Shown: positions 11,932 to 13,159 of the stretch, in pieces
Position numbering within the stretch: position 1 is the first letter of the stretch
Layout of the letters: each line of letters starts with the position of its first letter
NCBI GenBank assembly: GCA_964364745.1
Contig: CAYINJ010000014.1
Location: 1-13,159, forward strand
Reading direction: 5' to 3'
Origin: CAYINJ01 sp964364745
GTDB lineage: Bacteria; Patescibacteriota; Patescibacteriia; JACRDY01
DNA length: 13,159 nt
Position numbers and translations under genes: made by a program
Notes under the pieces: generated by a model
Database searches by the model: none
What the model saw: the letters and a program-made list of their open reading frames with translations, nothing else
What the model was told of the DNA's origin: nothing

Positions 11932-13088
11932 CTTTGATCTATCTTGATTACGCGGCCACGACGCCGGTCCATCCAGCAGTGATGGCGGCCATGGCACCAT
12001 ATTGGACAGCCAACTTTGGTAACCCATCCTCCATTCATCGCGTCGGCCGGGCGGCCGCCGCGGGAGTTGATACCGCTCGCGACCAAGTCGCTCGCGTCTT
12101 GCAGTGCCGACCGTCCGAAGTGGTTTTTACCTCCGGCGCGACGGAGGCGGATAACTTAGCAATCGTCGGCACGGTTACGGCGAGTAGTTTGGATCAGCCG
12201 CATATTATTACTACCGTCATTGAACACCCGGCAGTGCGGGAAACCTGTCGCGCGTTGGTCAAGGCCGGCCGCGCCACTGTTAGCTGGATTGGAGTGGGTG
12301 CCGACGGCCTGGTTAATCCGGCGGCCGTAATGGCGGCCATCACCGACGAGACCATTCTGGTGTCAGTCATGTATGCCAACAACGAAATTGGCACCATCCA
12401 GCCAATTGCCAAAATCGGCGCGGCCTTAGCCAAAATAAACTCCGGCCGAGCGACGAAAATTATTTTTCATACTGACGCGGCGCAAGCCGCGGCCTATCTC
12501 GATCTGACGGTTGATCGGCTGGGGGTTGATCTGTTGTCCCTGTCCAGTCACAAAATCTACGGTCCGAAAGGCGTCGGCGCGCTCTACGTTCGGGCTAATA
12601 TTTCAGTTCACACCCTGATGCACGGCGGTGAGCAAGAATATAATTTACGGCCCGGAACCGTGCCGGTGCCATTGGTGGTCGGGTTTGGGCAGGCGGTGGA
12701 ACACAGTCGGCGAGTCGATTGGCGCGAAGCAGTGGCGCGAATTGGTGGCCTCCGTGATGAATTGATCTCTCAACTCCAAAGCCAAATTCCGGGGGCGCAC
12801 CTCAACGGCTCGCTGATTGAGCGTTTACCAAATAATGTGAATATCGCTATTGACGGTATCAGCGGGGAAACGTTGGCGATCAAACTGGACATGGCCGGCC
12901 TGGCGATTTCCACCGGGTCGGCTTGTGCCGCCGGTCGGCTCGAGCCATCAGCCACCCTCCAAGCGCTTGGCTTGTCACCGGCGGCGGTCGCGGCCAGTAT
13001 TCGCTTGACGTTAGGCGAGCCCACCACCGCCGGCGAAGTGACCGCCGCCGTCAAACTATTGGCGGCCGTCTTGATTAATAGTCGGTAG
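11928..13088 (+). CDS. nifS: Cysteine desulfurase (NifS/IscS class V aminotransferase fold)
   Basis: PLP enzyme that removes sulfur from cysteine as an enzyme-bound persulfide for Fe-S clusters or tRNA thiolation. The 386 residues have the NifS/IscS length. Motifs: IYLDYAATTPVHP (4-16), NFGNPSS (29-35), SGATEADNLAI (69-79), His100 in VIEHPAV, NNEIGTIQPI (151-160), Asp183 and Gln186 in HTDAAQ, the PLP lysine Lys209 in SSHKIYGPKG, RPGTVPVPLVVGF (241-253), and the catalytic Cys333 in STGSACAAG (328-336). The long catalytic loop places it in group I. It overlaps the Nfu gene by four bases. With no IscU visible, the Nfu protein is the likely nearby sulfur or cluster acceptor; the final use (clusters or tRNA) cannot be told from the window. 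No terminator is seen after the stop. Confidence 0.95.
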   Translation: MTLIYLDYAATTPVHPAVMAAMAPYWTANFGNPSSIHRVGRAAAAGVDTARDQVARVLQCRPSEVVFTSGATEADNLAIVGTVTASSLDQPHIITTVIEHPAVRETCRALVKAGRATVSWIGVGADGLVNPAAVMAAITDETILVSVMYANNEIGTIQPIAKIGAALAKINSGRATKIIFHTDAAQAAAYLDLTVDRLGVDLLSLSSHKIYGPKGVGALYVRANISVHTLMHGGEQEYNLRPGTVPVPLVVGFGQAVEHSRRVDWREAVARIGGLRDELISQLQSQIPGAHLNGSLIERLPNNVNIAIDGISGETLAIKLDMAGLAISTGSACAAGRLEPSATLQALGLSPAAVAASIRLTLGEPTTAGEVTAAVKLLAAVLINSR

Positions 13089-13106
13089 CCGACCAGCGGC
13101 GCGGTG

Positions 13107-13115
13107 TGCTACACT
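13107..13115 (+). promoter_or_regulatory. Extended -10 promoter element before the last gene
   Basis: TGC-TACACT, ten bases before an ATG at 13126. No good -35 is present at 17 bases, as tolerated by extended -10 promoters. Confidence 0.45.
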
Positions 13116-13125
13116 ACAAATCGAA

Positions 13126-13159
13126 ATGTATCGCTGGAACACATCATTTGTTGCTCAAA
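13126..13159 (+). CDS. Start of a further gene, cut by the window end
   Basis: An open frame of 11 codons, MYRWNTSFVAQ, begins 10 bases after an extended -10 element, with the same spacing as other genes here. Too little is present to suggest a family. It may be read through from the nfu-nifS unit as well. Confidence 0.45.
   Translation, partial: MYRWNTSFVAQ

Overview
The window looks like a stretch of a Patescibacteria/CPR (Parcubacteria-like) chromosome. This rests on the combination of short intergenic gaps, housekeeping genes scattered as one- or two-gene units, a typical CPR-style membrane PEGA protein, a CTP synthase of an unusual subfamily, almost complete absence of Shine-Dalgarno sequences, and hairpin repeats ending in GTCATTGCGAG / CTCGCAATGAC. 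This is an inference from protein resemblance and layout; no rRNA or other marker confirms it.

Layout. Positions 1-504 hold no housekeeping gene. They contain decayed hairpin repeats, a strong promoter (307-335) and a structured leader (about 342-504) ahead of an unrecognised 194-residue protein (505-1089), followed by its own terminator. Next come a diacylglycerol-kinase-like lipid kinase (1216-2079), a large branched hairpin repeat (2089-2220) and a short RmlA-type sugar-nucleotide transferase (2260-2991). That gene converges, across a bidirectional terminator, on a membrane-anchored PEGA/beta-propeller-like protein (4408-3038, minus). Divergent from it, murA (4520-5785) is followed two bases later by an S41 carboxyl-terminal protease (5788-7020), then ribosomal protein bL9 (7048-7500) and CTP synthase (7537-9165). 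Positions 9166-9404 are non-coding. They hold two terminators, two hairpin repeats and what looks like the decayed tail of a second copy of the 505-1089 gene together with its 3' flank. An FkbM-type methyltransferase (9405-10109), two more hairpin repeats and a terminator follow, then bL27 on the minus strand (10742-10458). Divergent from it is a lipoprotein with a C39-like peptidase fold (10844-11647), then an Nfu-type Fe-S scaffold (11683-11931) overlapping a NifS/IscS cysteine desulfurase (11928-13088). A promoter and the first 11 codons of another gene end the window.

How the parts fit. murA, the S41 protease, the RmlA-like enzyme, the PEGA protein, the FkbM enzyme and the lipoprotein all concern the cell envelope. 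bL9, bL27 and PyrG are core information and nucleotide functions. Nfu plus NifS form a sulfur / Fe-S cluster unit.

The most unusual signals are four. (1) The 505-1089 cassette has a leader that can fold in two mutually exclusive ways, the only strong Shine-Dalgarno in the window, different codon preference, and a decayed relative at 9217-9378. (2) Modular hairpin repeats have constant edges and exchangeable palindromic inserts. (3) Promoters mostly of extended -10 type (TGN-TATACT) often lie only 6-10 bases before the start codon, which implies leaderless mRNAs. (4) The bL27 and lipoprotein promoters share one -35 box in opposite directions.
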